Shown here: one piece after another, positions 33,150 through 44,898 of the stretch | Layout: each line of letters starts with the position of its first letter | Numbering within the stretch: the stretch's first letter is position 1 | Assembly (NCBI GenBank): GCA_032622095.1 | Contig: CP136069.1 | Location: forward strand, 170,430,394 to 170,494,393 | Reading direction: 5' to 3' | DNA: 64,000 nucleotides | DNA from: Siphonodentalium dalli | Lineage: Eukaryota; Mollusca; Scaphopoda; Gadilida; Siphonodentaliidae | Notes under the pieces: model-generated | Told to the model about the DNA's origin: nothing | Databases searched by the model: none | Seen by the model: only the letters and a program-made list of their open reading frames with translations | Position numbers and translations under genes: made by a program

Positions 33150-34200
33150 TGCATTATATGGTGATGTGCGAAGTTTTTATTTTCTTTTTGCTTGCTTGTT
33201 TGTGTTATTTTACATATATATATTATTTGTGTATCTAACTAACTGCTCAAAATAGATAATTGTTAATCATTGTAGGCATGTTGTTATTTCGGAATAATAA
33301 TTGGTAATTATATTTCCATTGTGTAACCGATGAATATATTGTTTTTCCATTGTGGCCGTTTTCCGTTTTACTGGAAATACTCAGAAACTAATGCAATAGG
33401 AACGCGAAATCTCCAGCGAATGTAGGCATCTAAGGCCTACTGAAATTAAAGGTAGCCGGATTTCGGCCCAACGTTTTTTCGGAGTTATCACCATTTTAAG
33501 ATTGTTATACTACCATGGTATAACCAAGGATGTACATTATTTTGGTACTATTTCAGCGTCTTAATATCTGATCTTATGAGGAGAAGCAAACTAAAAACTG
33601 GTACTATTGTTGGGGCTAACGAGTTTCTAACTAAGTGTCCGCGTTTTCAAAACTTGTATCCGCGCTTTCAGAGTGGGAAGAGTGATTTGTACCAGATTGT
33701 ACCGCCTAAATGTTTTTTTGTCCCAGCCGTTACCGATGAAAGGCTGGGTATACAATTTCACATATTTTTCCTGCCAATGAAAGAGCAAGGTAATGCTGTA
33801 ACAGGTACGTTCGTATAATGTAGGTAAGCCCACAAAGTTTGACCGCTCTACTCTAGAGTGCGCGTCGGGATGGGTTGAGACTTTTGTAAATTCCACCGAA
33901 AATCGTAAAGAGAATAATTTGGCAAAATTCAATTATCGAGATAAAACATTTTGACGACCGATTTTCTATGTTATTTTAAAGCGAACAGGTTTACTCGTGA
34001 CAGCGCTATATAACGTAAATAGGTATATGTAAGTATTCTACCAATTACCTATTTTTTGCCCAAAATCCAACGGGTTAATGAAGGAGCGTGTTTAATGCAG
34101 GAGCACGTACATCTGTATACAGCAGGTACGCCTCCAAAATTTTACTGCTCTACTATAAATGCAACCTGCCCAATGGAGAACTAGCGTTGGAGTGGGCATA
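33150..34200. other. GCNT downstream flank, no further gene seen
   Basis: The start presumably contains the 3' UTR. I see no domain in the short frames at 33576-33818 or 33627-33932. No repeat in this stretch could be matched elsewhere in the window. Confidence 0.35.
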
Positions 34201-34205
34201 TTTCA

Positions 34206-34640
34206 TTGCTCCAATTGTCAGCTAACATGCTAAGTACAAATAAAGTCACAATACTCAACCATTTCCAAACAGCAGAAACAGATCTTAAAGATATCATTAA
34301 AAACGTAACATTTTCCACTTCCGGTTTCCATTTTGGCGTTCCATTTTTAGCAGAAAAGGGTGGTGTTATGTCTTATCTTCACAAAAATGTATACATGTGT
34401 ATACATATGACAAGATTTTATCACTAAAATTGTATCAAACTAACTTAATGGAGAATGGCAGCCATCTTGAATTACAAAAATTCTCAAAGCGGATTTTAGA
34501 GGATTTTGGATATCTTCCTCTTCAAAATGGTATACAAACCAACTTAGCCCAAATATTTTCTATATCAAACCTTTTATCGACCAGACTATGCACGCTGTTT
34601 CGAACAATATGACATACAACCTTGCACTAGAGTTCTTATT
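34206..34640 (+). repeat. Dispersed repeat, third copy of the 46.5/47.5-kb family
   Basis: CAGCAGAAACAGATCTTAAA, CACTTCCGG, CCATTTTGGCG, CATGTGTATACATATGACAA and a TGGCAGCCATCTTG motif match 47825-48050 in order, with many substitutions. Non-coding. Confidence 0.55.
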
Positions 34641-34649
34641 TCGAAATTG

Positions 34650-35425
34650 CAATTATATATTAAAGTCTACCACCAGATCAGGAAACACCAGCATACATTC
34701 ACATGAAGTGGATCACACTTACACACACACATGGGATACCGATACCATGGAAGTATATCTGATTACATGGAATCAGACCTAGTTATACGCTGTTATCTCA
34801 CGTAATACTGTGAAACAATTAGTATATACATATTTTATTTCATGATACATATAGCAGAGGGATTGAGGCACTCATTTGTCGATTTACAGTGCGTCTCTGT
34901 CGCCACACAGTGTCCTACTAAGCAATGTGAGGTCGGGGATAACTGTGTGATAAGTATGTTTATCACACATTGTTCAGAATTTAAAGTGACGTGAAATACT
35001 CAAGTAGGGTGATCAAATAGAAATGGAGGATGATCTTGCTCAAAGTAGTTATGTTTACAAATATTAATCTAAACTGACAACACACGCCTTCATTATTATA
35101 TATCAATTAAATTCAGTGACTCTTAATGGCGAAATCGGTTTCGTTATTTTACCGCCGATGGTTGCGTCACGAATCTAGAAGTAAATATTTACAACTGAGC
35201 GTAGTTCAGATGGTGTTTCTACTGACTGGTACGGTCAGCTTGTTTGAGATTTTCTACGATGTAGTAGAGTGCTATATTCCTCCGGTTGGCATAGTGTCTG
35301 AATACTAATTTACAGTTTAACGCACTCAAAAAAGTCCATAATATGTCTTTAAATAATCTGGCGGTGCAACAATTGTATTTAACATTTGCTTGCTAATTTT
35401 GAAGGCAGTTATTATGGGAAAGATG
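34650..35425. other. No recognised gene
   Basis: AT-rich sequence; no coding frame, repeat or motif that I can support. Confidence 0.3.
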
Positions 35426-35429
35426 AAGC

Positions 35430-35734
35430 CTTTAAGTCCTTTGGCAATATGTGAAGCGAAACTTTTCGAAATGTTTAATTTTGATGAACTGATATGGTTG
35501 GAAACTTGTTACATCTCGAACATCATATCTTGCTGCCGATTCGATCGGGTCAGTGGGTAGAACATTTAGGAGATATTTCGGGGTCTCGTTATTGAGTATT
35601 TTATATACGATTTTCATTCGGTTGGATTTTCTTTTGGTAGCTAACGATTGCCACCCCAGTTATACTAACACGTTTTTGGATAGACCGAACGCCTGAGAGT
35701 AGTGGTTATTTAACCAGCGTCTTCAATCTACAAT
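35430..35734 (-). pseudogene. LINE ORF2 C-terminal relic (minus strand)
   Basis: Read on the minus strand: LGWQSLATKRKSNRMKIVYK at about 35665-35610, then ILNNETPKYLLNVLPTDPIE and the RYDVRDVTSF segment to 35432. This is the usual end of RTE- or Jockey-like ORF2 proteins (LGWxSLxxRR, YKIxNxxxPxYLxxLLP). It is the downstream part of the element whose RT core lies at 36515-37020; a Helentron-like insertion separates them. Confidence 0.75.
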
Positions 35735-36514
35735 ATATTTTGGGACTTCTGTCTGTCTGTTTGTTTGTTTGTTTGTTTGTTTGTTGTTTGTCTGTTAGCT
35801 ATGGCCGGGAAAACTGCCGGGCGGATTTAGCCCAAACTTGCTACCTATGGTTAATTTTGTCCAGGGGTTTTTTGGACGGGTCAAATCGTGACTCCGACCC
35901 GATCTTGACCTTCAAAAGGTAAATTCAAGGTCAAATCGGGTAAAACGGGACGGATTTCGACGAAATTTGATACATACGGATACTTTTGTCCTGGAAGTCT
36001 TTTGGACGGGTCAAATCGTTACCCCGACCTGACCTTGACCTTCAAAAAGGTCAATTCAAGGTAAAATCGGATAAAACGGACGGATTTCGACGAAATTTGA
36101 TACCCATTAGTACCTTTGTCCGGGGAGTGTGTTGGACGGGTCAAATCATGACCCCGACCTGACCTTGACCTTCAAAATTGTCAATGCAAGGTCAAATCGC
36201 GAATTTTGACGGGATTTCGACAACATTTGATACCTAGGGTTACTTTTTTTCCGAGGAGTGTTTTGGACGGGTCAAATCGTGACCCCAACCTGACCTTGAC
36301 CGTCAAAATGGTCAATTTAAGGTCAAATCGGGTAAAACCTGACGTATTTCGACGGGTACTTTTGTCGGGTACTTTTGTCCGGAGAATGTTTTGGACGGAT
36401 CAAATCGTGACCCCGACCTGACATTGACCTTCAAAATGGTCAATTCAAGGTCAAATTGCGCAATTCGCCGGAAACCAGAGGGGAAACAGTCCGGACGAAG
36501 TCGGGTCCACCAGC
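35735..36514 (+). mobile_element. Helentron/pearl-like element: microsatellite plus five ~130-bp tandem units
   Basis: The order is a (TGTC)/(TGTT)n microsatellite at about 35745-35800, a GCCGGGAAAACTGCCGGGCG block, then five units of about 130 bp. Each unit contains TTTGGACGGGTCAAATCGT (starting near 35870, 36002, 36133, 36263 and 36391), GACCTTGACCTTCAAAA and GACGGATTTCGACGAAATTT. It ends with a short hairpin-capable CCGGACGAAGTCGGG and CCACCAGCTAG|T. A microsatellite, tandem core and CTAG end without terminal inverted repeats is the layout described for bivalve pearl and other Helitron-derived elements. It splits a LINE relic. No Rep/helicase is encoded. Confidence 0.65.
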
Positions 36515-37020
36515 TAGTTCGATATAACTTGGAAATAATAATCGCTGGTGCGGAGTCCCAGACGACATCAGCGTAGTCAATACATTTCCTGTTCAAAGTG
36601 CACTTCAATTTCCTAACGTATTCCATGCGACCATGCTTTTTCTTTGCTAGCTCAATAGTATGGTTGTCTTAGTTCAGGGCAGACTGTATTTACAAACCTC
36701 AATGTTTGTGTGAACTTACTTGCTTGAATGGTTTCAAATTCAACAAAAGATGTATATCTGGCTGTGCGTCGGAGTAAGAAAATGCCATTGACTTTGATTT
36801 ACTAAAATTAAATTTGACTAGCCCCGATTTGACCAGGCAGTAATTGCTTTCAGAACAGTATTCAAACTATCCACTAGGTTGTGGATACTTTCATTGCTAG
36901 ATGTGAGGTGAGGCAAGAGTCATCCGCGTTTATTCCAGTGAAAGATTATATATCTTAGTGATATCATTGATATAAACTAGAAATAGTAAGTGGCCTAGGT
37001 TAAAACATGATACGAAGTAT
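36515..37020 (-). pseudogene. LINE reverse transcriptase relic (minus strand)
   Basis: On the minus strand: GHLLFLVYINDITKIYNLSL near 37010-36935, a decayed catalytic box (DDS within ADDSCLTSHLASN), LVKFNFSKSKSMAF near 36820, LNLKPFKQVSSHKH, MEYVRKLKCTLNRKCI and DYADVVWDSAPAIIISKLY near 36590-36520. This is the order of RT motifs in a non-LTR retrotransposon. Several frame changes and stops make it non-functional. It continues at 35734-35430. Confidence 0.8.
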
Positions 37021-37023
37021 CTA

Positions 37024-37600
37024 ATGGTGAGGATAAAATACGCCAAATTGGTGCCGTTTGTGTCAGGGTGGGGGACGGGCACTGTAGCATTTATAATAAT
37101 GTATAGTCGGCGATTTCCACCAAACGTATATATAGTCATCTCCATGATTCGTGGAATCTATATAAACCAATGTTGTCTAAAAGTTATGCCGTTAATATAT
37201 GGGATGGGGGTTGGGGGAGGGGTATACGTACATGTACCAAATTTTGTTTTACTGATTCCCACCAAAGTTATGTATATATAGGTATCTCTGTGATATAGAT
37301 AACTTTGCAGTTCAAAGTGGTGCCGTTCGGGTCAGGGATGGAACTTGGTATAGGGACAGAAAAAATTGATAGAACAGTTAATCGCCGAACTCCAACAAAC
37401 TTCTGTATATGCACATACGTGAAATACGATGCGTCCAATGATGTAGTTTACATTTTCCAAACTGGCACCGTCCGGGTCAGGGATGGGGTTTTGTGAGGGG
37501 CACAACATAAATATAAACTTTTCGCTCGCCGATCTCCACCGAACGTATTATATACTCATCTCCATTACATAGAGCATCTAATGATGTGATTGAATGTTGT
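37024..37600 (+). repeat. Tandem array, ~135-145-bp unit, four copies
   Basis: Each unit has GTGCCGTTNGNGTCAGGG-like, GGGCAC, a GGCGATTTCCACCAAACGTA-like string, and CATCTCCATG or CTCTGTGATATA. Related single units occur at 5780-5960 and 38350-38440. Non-coding. Confidence 0.65.
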
Positions 37601-37609
37601 CAACACGGA

Positions 37610-38760
37610 ACCGTAGTAAGCAAGGTATGAGTATCGAGACTCGGGAGGAGCACCAAGGTTAATAAAACATTTTATCGCAGAGTTACTCCAAACTTATCTG
37701 TAGGCTCCCCCGTGATATATACTGGTAAACTTAACTTTTTTTTAAATTCCAGCTGTCGCCATGACCGATTTCTTCAATTCCAATATGTGTGTGTTCTTAT
37801 TCTGCAATTTCATACTTCATCTCTATGTCACTACCGTAATATCACATTACTAGTTACACGCAAGTAAATCTGATATATCACCTGAACCTGAATATATATT
37901 AGGTATATCTGGTAAATAGATTTTCTTAATGGGGAAAGTCGTGCTCGTTGCGATATATTATATACCAAGTATATACACTTGAATGATGGACGCAATAGCT
38001 GTCCATATCGTCATGTTCAGCCTGGAGATTGAGTTCCCTCAATAACCCATACGTATGTTGACATACACACAAAGTAGGAAAATTGGACAAATTTCTCATT
38101 GGTAGACGAAAAGCAACACTATGTGACAATGGTTCCCTCCAATCTCAGTCTATTAAGACAGAATCATTGCAGTACTGCATGCTAATAACAGCGATATCTA
38201 GTAGACACAAGTTACACAGCCGATTAAACAAAATAAAGCTTTTATTATTTTTGCTTCAGTCGCTGCGATGTGTCAATATTGTGTAACTATCTATATACAA
38301 GGAGCTCCAAGCTGGTCTAACTGTGGTAACTTTACGAGGAAGGCAATGGTGCAGTTTAAATATTCCAAAAGTGGCACTGTCGGGAGTCAAGGAGGAGAAG
38401 AAGAGGGGCACCATAATACATTTCACTGATATTCGATGTGGAGTAAAACAATAGGGTTTAAAAATAAACCTTTATAATTGATGGGTGGGTTCATCGACTC
38501 AACTAAAATAGTTTTTATTTACCCCCAAGAATTGTGAATTAGGTGGGTTATATCAGACAGGGTGATATTAGTTTTACTCTACAAAAATGTTCTTACCTCA
38601 ATATAGTCAAAAGCGGATATATGTGGCACTATTATGGTAATTGCTCAATTTGTCGTGTCCATTCGATCAAACTAAACTTGAATACATATCGGGCGATTAA
38701 ATAACAATTCAACATTTAAGGAGGGATTTATAACAACATAGACCGTACTTAAGAGTACTC
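37610..38760. other. Mixed repeats, no gene
   Basis: One diverged unit of the 37-kb array lies at 38350-38440 (AAAGTGGCACTGTCGGGAGT). A fragment of the TTAAAGGTACTCAATC family (GATGGGTGGGTTCATCGACT) lies at 38478-38560. No coding frame of note. Confidence 0.45.
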
Positions 38761-39255
38761 TAGAATATGGTATTTGTTTCAACCCATTCTCACAATTTCA
38801 GGTCAAAGAGATATGTTGAAGTTCTTTATCTGATTGTTATACATATATTTTGTAATATAAAATATCGCTGTGTTATTCATTTTTATCGTATTGAGTTCAC
38901 CCAATGGAGACGCAGTTGTACACGTGTATCCCATGCACATTTATTGTCATTCCTGGAGTATGTCAAAACTTACGTTACATGTACAAGCACGCAATTACTA
39001 TCTGTGCCAGTACTTGCAATGAACATGTACCATATGTTCTATTTGCGGATAGACCATTATTTGTCACTTAGTTGGTTTAGTTTAAAGAATAGGCGCATTT
39101 TCACGCCGCGACACTGCCTAACTCACATACGGCCTCTCTCATTGCAAAGGGGACCTCATCGCATGTACACGATTGGGGGAGTGCGCTATTCCGAGTGTCC
39201 GCTACTAGTAGTCCAACGGGTTCGATTAGCGGGAAGTTTAATAGACTGTTAAAAA
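38760..39255 (+). repeat. Dispersed repeat related to 56900-58160
   Basis: ACATGTACCATATGTTCTAT, ATAGACCATTAT, GCCTCTCTCATTGCAAA and CTACTAGTAGTCCAACGGGT match 56930-57060 and 58090-58150 in order. The 161-codon frame here has no recognised domain, and the matching copies carry stops, so I treat it as repeat sequence. Confidence 0.6.
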
Positions 39256-39259
39256 TTAC

Positions 39260-40550
39260 TGTCGGTTCGACGGCTTCGGGCCGTCATAATCGACGCCCCA
39301 TACCGTTTAATCAGTTTCACGGCCCCATACCGTTATTTTATTTGCCCATGAAAAATTGTCTAAATTAATTATTTTCGTGATTCAAAGTCATCCCGTCAAA
39401 ATTCAATAGTATATTTATCGGCGACCATATTATATACGGCAATGACTCCATACAGTATGACTGAATCTTACTCTACTGATATTTAATAAGTATTATTAAT
39501 GCGGCATTCATCCTGTGTTATGCGGTACGTACGAATTATCATGAGTACGCTACCGTACGTAATTATCGGGGTTAAGTTCCCGCTTTAGCCATCAGCTAAT
39601 TCCTTCGCCATTTTATGATTTATCGTTGATAGCAAACTTGTTTTTTGGGAAACTGTTACCTTTTCGGTTGTGGACAGTTGTTAAGACGGTCTGATTTCGG
39701 TTCCTTTGATAACCGAACAAGTTGAAATTCAGCGAATAGCGGCTTAATCATTGACAATTTCCACTAAATTTGATAGTCGAGATTCATGTCAATCATGGCA
39801 TGATCGGGGGTCTGACTTCATTCGACGCATTGCTGATGTTGAAATTGCAGTGTTGTGACTTAGTATCAAAACACTGGCACATATACTGACACCAGAGGAT
39901 ACAGGTTCAATTAACATAAGCTTCGATGTCACCAATTGTGACAATAATAACAACAACAATAACTCTACGAGCAGAGCTATTACTATTAGAATGTTCACAA
40001 TCCAGTAGACAGTTTTCTGAATCTGATTGTTTCAAAGCACATGCATGTGCATTTACATGAATATATTCATGTATATGTACTGTATGCACCAGTGTAATTC
40101 ACACGAGCTTCGGTGTCAACAACAACACCGTAAACAATGAACTGACGCCGCGCAGTGATGGATGATCACATATCTATACAATTCCAACTTTACAATTACA
40201 CGGACAAATTCATCCCGTGTTCATCAATTTTCAATGAGACGTGTGGATATGAGACATTGTCATCATCCGCCATGTTATCGTCAAGTTATTACGACAATTT
40301 ACCGGGGGTACACTAATGGTTGGATGATCTTATCAAACTATCTTTGGCTGGCTCACTGATATTGATACTAAGTCAGTGTCGTGATACCAGTATACAGTTT
40401 GATGCATCATGCTTTAAAATTTCATGGAAAATGTGCGACTACATGAGAACATTTTCGCCAAGTCACCGCGCAGTTATTATGGGATCTGCTGTGATCTTGA
40501 AGGTTCCAATCCCAACTAGCTGTTATTGATATACAGTACCAGTAAAAAGA
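39260..40550. other. No recognised gene
   Basis: A small duplication is visible (AGCTTCGATGTCACCAATTG near 39920 and GAGCTTCGGTGTCAACAACA near 40105). I see nothing else I can support. Confidence 0.3.
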
Positions 40551-40559
40551 AGTGGTATA

Positions 40560-41010
40560 TTAAACGAGCTAATTTCGCGCCCAATATCGCAATGATATTG
40601 CAAGTGGAAACGCTTATAAGCATGTCGCTTGTGATATTATTGAAATATTTTGCGCTTAATATCTCAATATTTTGCGCTTAATATTGCGACATCTTGCGCT
40701 CAAAATTGTGAGATTTAAATCAAATTATTGCTTCTTCTATATTGCTTATTGTTTAAATAGAGACAATGTTTATATATGTATATCATTATAGTTGTAAATG
40801 CTCTATGTACACTATATGTACACTATATGCACAGTATTTATCTAATATAAATATAACACTATCGGGTATGTACGAAATTTAGCGCGCTTAGTATCGCACT
40901 ATTTTATGTTCAATATTGCAATAATAAGCGCGACAGATTTTTTGTAGTGTACTATAATCAAGCCTTTTTCTAAATTAAGCACGCTCAATATCGCAATAAA
41001 GGTGCACCTA
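40560..41010. repeat. GCGCTTAATATYGC motif cluster
   Basis: The words GCGCCCAATATCGCAA, TTGCGCTTAATATTGCGA, TTGCGCTCAAAATTG, GCGCGCTTAGTATCGC and CACGCTCAATATCGCAATAA recur in two clusters at 40560-40720 and 40880-41010. They look like a decayed short tandem repeat or the two ends of one element. Non-coding. Confidence 0.5.
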
Positions 41011-41654
41011 AAAATATCAGTTCCTCTGACTGGTACTGTATTGTCATGATGTACGGATTCACCTGTTAAAACAAAAAGTGTGTTTACAAGTGACTGGACA
41101 ATTTCACGCCTTACATGTTACCAAACAATTTATTAGTTACGGTCTTGATATTAATTAAACGGTGCGGAACCGTAAAAATACAATGGTCTGACAGTTATTG
41201 GTTACGGTCTGACCGTATGTTTAACGGTCAAAAGTTGGCAGCGATGTTGCTCGGTCTCAGACCGTTGAAACGACGGTATTTTTTCTAACAGTGTAGTTAG
41301 AGGGTTTGATAGTACTCGGGTTTGAAAATATCGATTTTGTGGGCCATACATTAATTTAGTCAGTTATATATGCTACTAGTATTACTCTCATATAAAATAA
41401 CTTACTCGAGATATATAAGCATGCAATGTCAACACACATTTACTCAATGCATGTGTTATCCAAATGATAGTTTACACATACATGTACTGTATATACAACT
41501 ATCTTTTTATTAAGATAAGGTATAACTAAGTTTTAAATTGCATTCACATGAATAGCTTACAGAGCCTCATACATACAATTTTCTGAAAATGGTAGTTGTC
41601 TCATGCTGAGCATGTGAGTCAGTGAATATCGAGATGTCTTTAAAACTAACCACT

Positions 41655-41740
41655 GGGAAACCGTAGCTCAGTTGGCACACTATCAGGCTGGCAGATTTAT
41701 TTTTGGTAGTGTTCGGCAAAACAATCGTCTATAACCTGAA
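41655..41740 (+). repeat. tRNA-like SINE head (tentative)
   Basis: CCGTAGCTCAGTTGGCAC contains a perfect Pol III A-box consensus (TAGCTCAGTTGG), followed by a D-loop/anticodon-like CTATCAGGCTGGCAG. No clear B-box or tRNA fold follows, so this is not a tRNA gene. A decayed tRNA-derived SINE is the simplest reading. Confidence 0.4.
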
Positions 41741-41924
41741 TAAGAGTAACCCCCCTCTTAGTATGCGTGGTTTATGCCATTTCCAGGTGGAACGTAAAAT
41801 TCATACCTGTCTGCTAATTTGGTACTCTGGATTCATATGCGCAGGTTAACCGGTATGGTAGATTTAACAAAATATCCGGTTCGTTCGGCAGCATGGAACC
41901 GCTACACCACTTTATTCACTATCT

Positions 41925-42352
41925 TGGTTAAGCGACTTACTATCTTGATTAATCAACTTGCTATCTTGATTAATCAACTTAATATCTTGATTAATCAACT
42001 TACTATCTTTATTAATATACTTACTATCTTGATTAATCAACTTAGCTATCTTGATGAATCAACTTGCTATCTTGATTTATCAACTTACTACCTTGATTAA
42101 TCAGCTTACTATCTTGATTAATAAACTCTTACTATCTTGATTAATCAACTTAGCTATCTTGATTAATCAACTTACTATCTTGATTAACCAACTTAGCTCT
42201 CTTGATTAATCAACTTGCTATCTTGAGTAATCAACTTACTACCTTGATTAATCAGTTTACTATCTTGATTAATAAACTCTTACTATCTTGATTAATCAAC
42301 TTACTATCTTCATTAATCAACTTACTATCTTGATTAATAATCTTAGCTCTCT
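41925..42352 (+). repeat. 21-22-bp minisatellite with palindromic core, ~20 copies
   Basis: The unit is CTATCTTGATTAATCAACTTA, repeated about twenty times with point changes and an occasional extra base. The core TTGATTAATCAA is a perfect palindrome, so the array can form many small hairpins. One strand stays open for about ten units as (L/T)ILINQL repeats; this is a by-product of a period divisible by three. Confidence 0.9.
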
Positions 42353-42359
42353 TGGTTTT

Positions 42360-42635
42360 ACATATAATGCACTATATACCTTCTCTTTGATCTAGTGAGA
42401 TGGGTGCTAATTTATTGAAGGTATTAGTGTTTCATTACAGTCTAATCAGCATCTCGGTTTGTTATCCATAAATTAATTATTAAGTTATTCAATAATTAAT
42501 AATTATGAAACTACAATGCACTGTGTGGTGAAACATTACTTCGTCTGTTACGTGACCGAACTTTTAAGACGTAAATCGTCGGGTGTGCCATGGGTTGCAG
42601 CGACGGATACATTATTCAGATCGATATATATATTT
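42360..42635. other. No recognised feature
   Basis: An AT-rich stretch with ATTAATTATTAAGTTATTCA and AATAATTAATAATTATG palindromic words near 42470. Nothing else is visible. Confidence 0.3.
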
Positions 42636-42639
42636 ATCT

Positions 42640-42935
42640 AAGATCAAAGTGTAGTATCGGAGCCCCGCTGGCGCGCACGAGTTCGCTGACTGTATATGCT
42701 ATGTTTGGGCCCATTCCGTGCGGTGTGACCAATTACCGCGAGGTGTGACCAATTACCGCCCGGGACCGCCCGAGACCGACCGTGACCGTGGACACAATAT
42801 ATCGACGTTATAAGGTAGCGACATACCACCTGAGGGCAACTAAGAACATTTTATTCGCTCGCTCGTCTCCGGTCGATGCTATTAAACCCGCACATGCCGA
42901 TATTGGATAAGAGAGCCCGGGAGAGCGTTGTAATA
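42640..42935 (-). repeat. Inverted copy of the 8.6-9.2 kb repeat
   Basis: AAGGTAGCGACATACCACCT, GCTCGTCTCCGGTCG, GCCGATATTGGATAAGAGA and GCCCGGGAGAG are the reverse complement of words in both units at 8625-9240. GC content is above the local level. Confidence 0.65.
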
Positions 42936-42939
42936 GCAA

Positions 42940-43239
42940 CATATCAAACATTGGTTAAAAGGATAATTATATTTCCCTTCAAATTGATAGATTGAATGGG
43001 GCTCCTTTATCGCAAGTATATACGCAATGTAACCATATGCTCTACTGGATACAATTTGTTCTGTATATTGGCATTAACTAACAGCCGTAATCCAAAAATC
43101 AAATGGCATTTGTCTTCTGAAGAAAGTTAAAGCTTTCCTTATTACAATACAACTAAAGTTGTATATAGCATTAATGCTTTCTGGATTTAAAATTTCGAAC
43201 CATGTGCTTTATCCTAGATTTGACAACATCGGTCTTGTG
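42940..43239. other. No recognised feature
   Basis: AT-rich DNA with no coding frame or repeat that I can match. Confidence 0.3.
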
Positions 43240-43639
43240 TTAACCCTTTACCCAACAAACCGGCCAAAACCGGCCAAATAAAGCTTCAATAGCCTAAAAT
43301 ATCTTCGGTCTGTCTCAATAAAACCATACAAATATGGATATCATTGGAACCGGCTCCTTGGCCACATTGTGATGGTTACAGTTATGCCCTGTGCCAATGC
43401 ATTATCTTATATATGCGAGTCGACCATAGGTCGCCTCGCATATATAAGAGAATGCATTGGCCTAAACAAAATCTTTTTTTAACACTTTTTACCATTTTTT
43501 CTTACATTCTTTAATAATTTTATAATTTTTAATGTGTTAAGCCAATGCATTCTCTTATATATGCGAGGCGACCTATGGTCGACTCGTATATATAAGAGAA
43601 TGCATTGGCACAGGGCCGTTCTGTTGGGTAAAGGGTTAA
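43240..43639 (+). mobile_element. piggyBac-type MITE with twin hairpins, copy 3
   Basis: Same 400-bp length and orientation as copy 1. TTAA lies at 43240-43243 and 43636-43639, with CCCTTTACCCAACA ends. The internal palindromes are at about 43398-43460 and 43541-43609. Differences from copy 1 are scattered point changes, so the copies are of similar age. The 68-codon frame inside, also present in copy 2, only reflects the palindromes. Confidence 0.85.
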
Positions 43640-44160
43640 AGGAATCCGAACATTGAACATAATAATGCTCACTCGAATGTTTCACCCCGGTTCAGTTCCG
43701 TGATCATTGTCGTGTATTTTATATAATACCAAATTACTTTTGTTCACCGGGGGGGGGGGGGGGGGTTGTCAGACAAACAATTCCATATAAGTGTCGAGGT
43801 TGGTGTGCTTGCAAATGTTTTCCTAGTGGATTTTCCCTAATGATTTACATACACTGAGACTGTTATATTGTTCAGCATCCCAAATAACATCCTTTTGATA
43901 GGAGGGTGAATATATATGTTGCAATACTCATACACTTTAATTTGTCTTAGATTGAGCCAATGTCTCAAGTATATTCCGGAGTTTTCGACATCGTTCACCG
44001 TAACATCATGGAAAATAACATCAGTTTTGAGGGAATAATGGGGCGGCGGGTCCCCAGCTGGGAGGATTGTTTACGGATTGATTTGTTCAGACCCATCCCC
44101 ATGTATGCATGACAATCGATTCATTTATATAACAGCTCATTATACAGTTAATTAGTCCTT
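43640..44160. other. No gene; G17 homopolymer
   Basis: A run of 17 G residues lies at 43749-43765. I see no other repeat or coding signal. The homopolymer length may be inaccurate in the assembly. Confidence 0.5.
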
Positions 44161-44165
44161 GTTGA

Positions 44166-44433
44166 ACTTATTATCTGAACATTTCCTATGGGATAACTAC
44201 TCATCAATGATGCTTTAGTATAGAATGTGTTAACTTATTATCTGAACATTTCCTATGGGATAACTACTCATCAATGATGCTTTAGTATAGAAAGTGTTAA
44301 CTTATTATCTGAACATTTCCTATGGGATAACTACTCATCAATGATGCTTTAGTATATAAAGGGTTAACTTATTATCTGAACATTTCCTATGGGAAAACTA
44401 CTAATCAACGATGCTCTAGTATAGAACGGGTTA
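44166..44433 (+). repeat. Four tandem 67-bp units
   Basis: Units start at 44166, 44233, 44300 and 44367 with exact 67-bp spacing: ACTTATTATCTGAACATTTC, CTATGGGATAACTACTCATC, then ATGATGCTTTAGTATA. The first three are almost identical; the fourth differs more. A single inverted, diverged unit lies at about 18740-18815. Confidence 0.92.
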
Positions 44434-44603
44434 AGCACACGATTGTTAATAGGGAGCCTCGCGCTATTTACCTTGACCTTGTAAGCCAGTCCATTCTCTT
44501 ATATGTGCGAGGCTGCCTATGGGAGACTCGCATATATACGACAATTCACTGGCACGGGATCTTTAATGGTGCACCAGCGCAGATCCCGTCATGAAACGGT
44601 TAA
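44434..44603 (+). repeat. Divergent relative of the MITE hairpin
   Basis: A palindrome at 44485-44553 (GCCAGTCCATTCTCTTATAT ... CTCGCATATATACGACAATT) resembles the twin hairpins of the piggyBac-type MITE but has many changes. Flanking CGGGTTAA (44428-44434) and CGGTTAA (44598-44603) suggest TTAA borders. It follows directly on the 67-bp tandem array. Confidence 0.6.
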
Positions 44604-44898
44604 GGTGCTATTATAGGCGGACATCCTAATTGATAACCCATATATCCGCCAAATTTGCAAGTTTTCTGTACGATAGCTCGAGTTGGCATCCTTGGATTCT
44701 GAAAGGTTACATGTCATGAGTTGGATTTTATGGGCAATATAACCCATTGGGTGATATTGTGTGTGAGGTGACGAATTTGCTGCGAATTTATGAGGGATAT
44801 GCATGCATGGTAGTTGACGTGTTATTGTCAAAAATCGGAATTGTGAACCTTGTCTCTTGTATAGTATATATATTGGTATATGTTGTATCCCCCCGGGA

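Noticed and set aside
38767-39252. 161-codon open frame
   Set aside because: The region is a dispersed repeat also found at 56.9-58.1 kb, where the frame is not open; no domain was recognised.
41655-41740. Possible tRNA gene because of a perfect A-box
   Set aside because: No B-box, acceptor stem or clover-leaf pairing follows; at most a decayed SINE head.
41925-42352. CRISPR-like regular repeats
   Set aside because: The units are contiguous without unique spacers, in an animal genome; it is a minisatellite.
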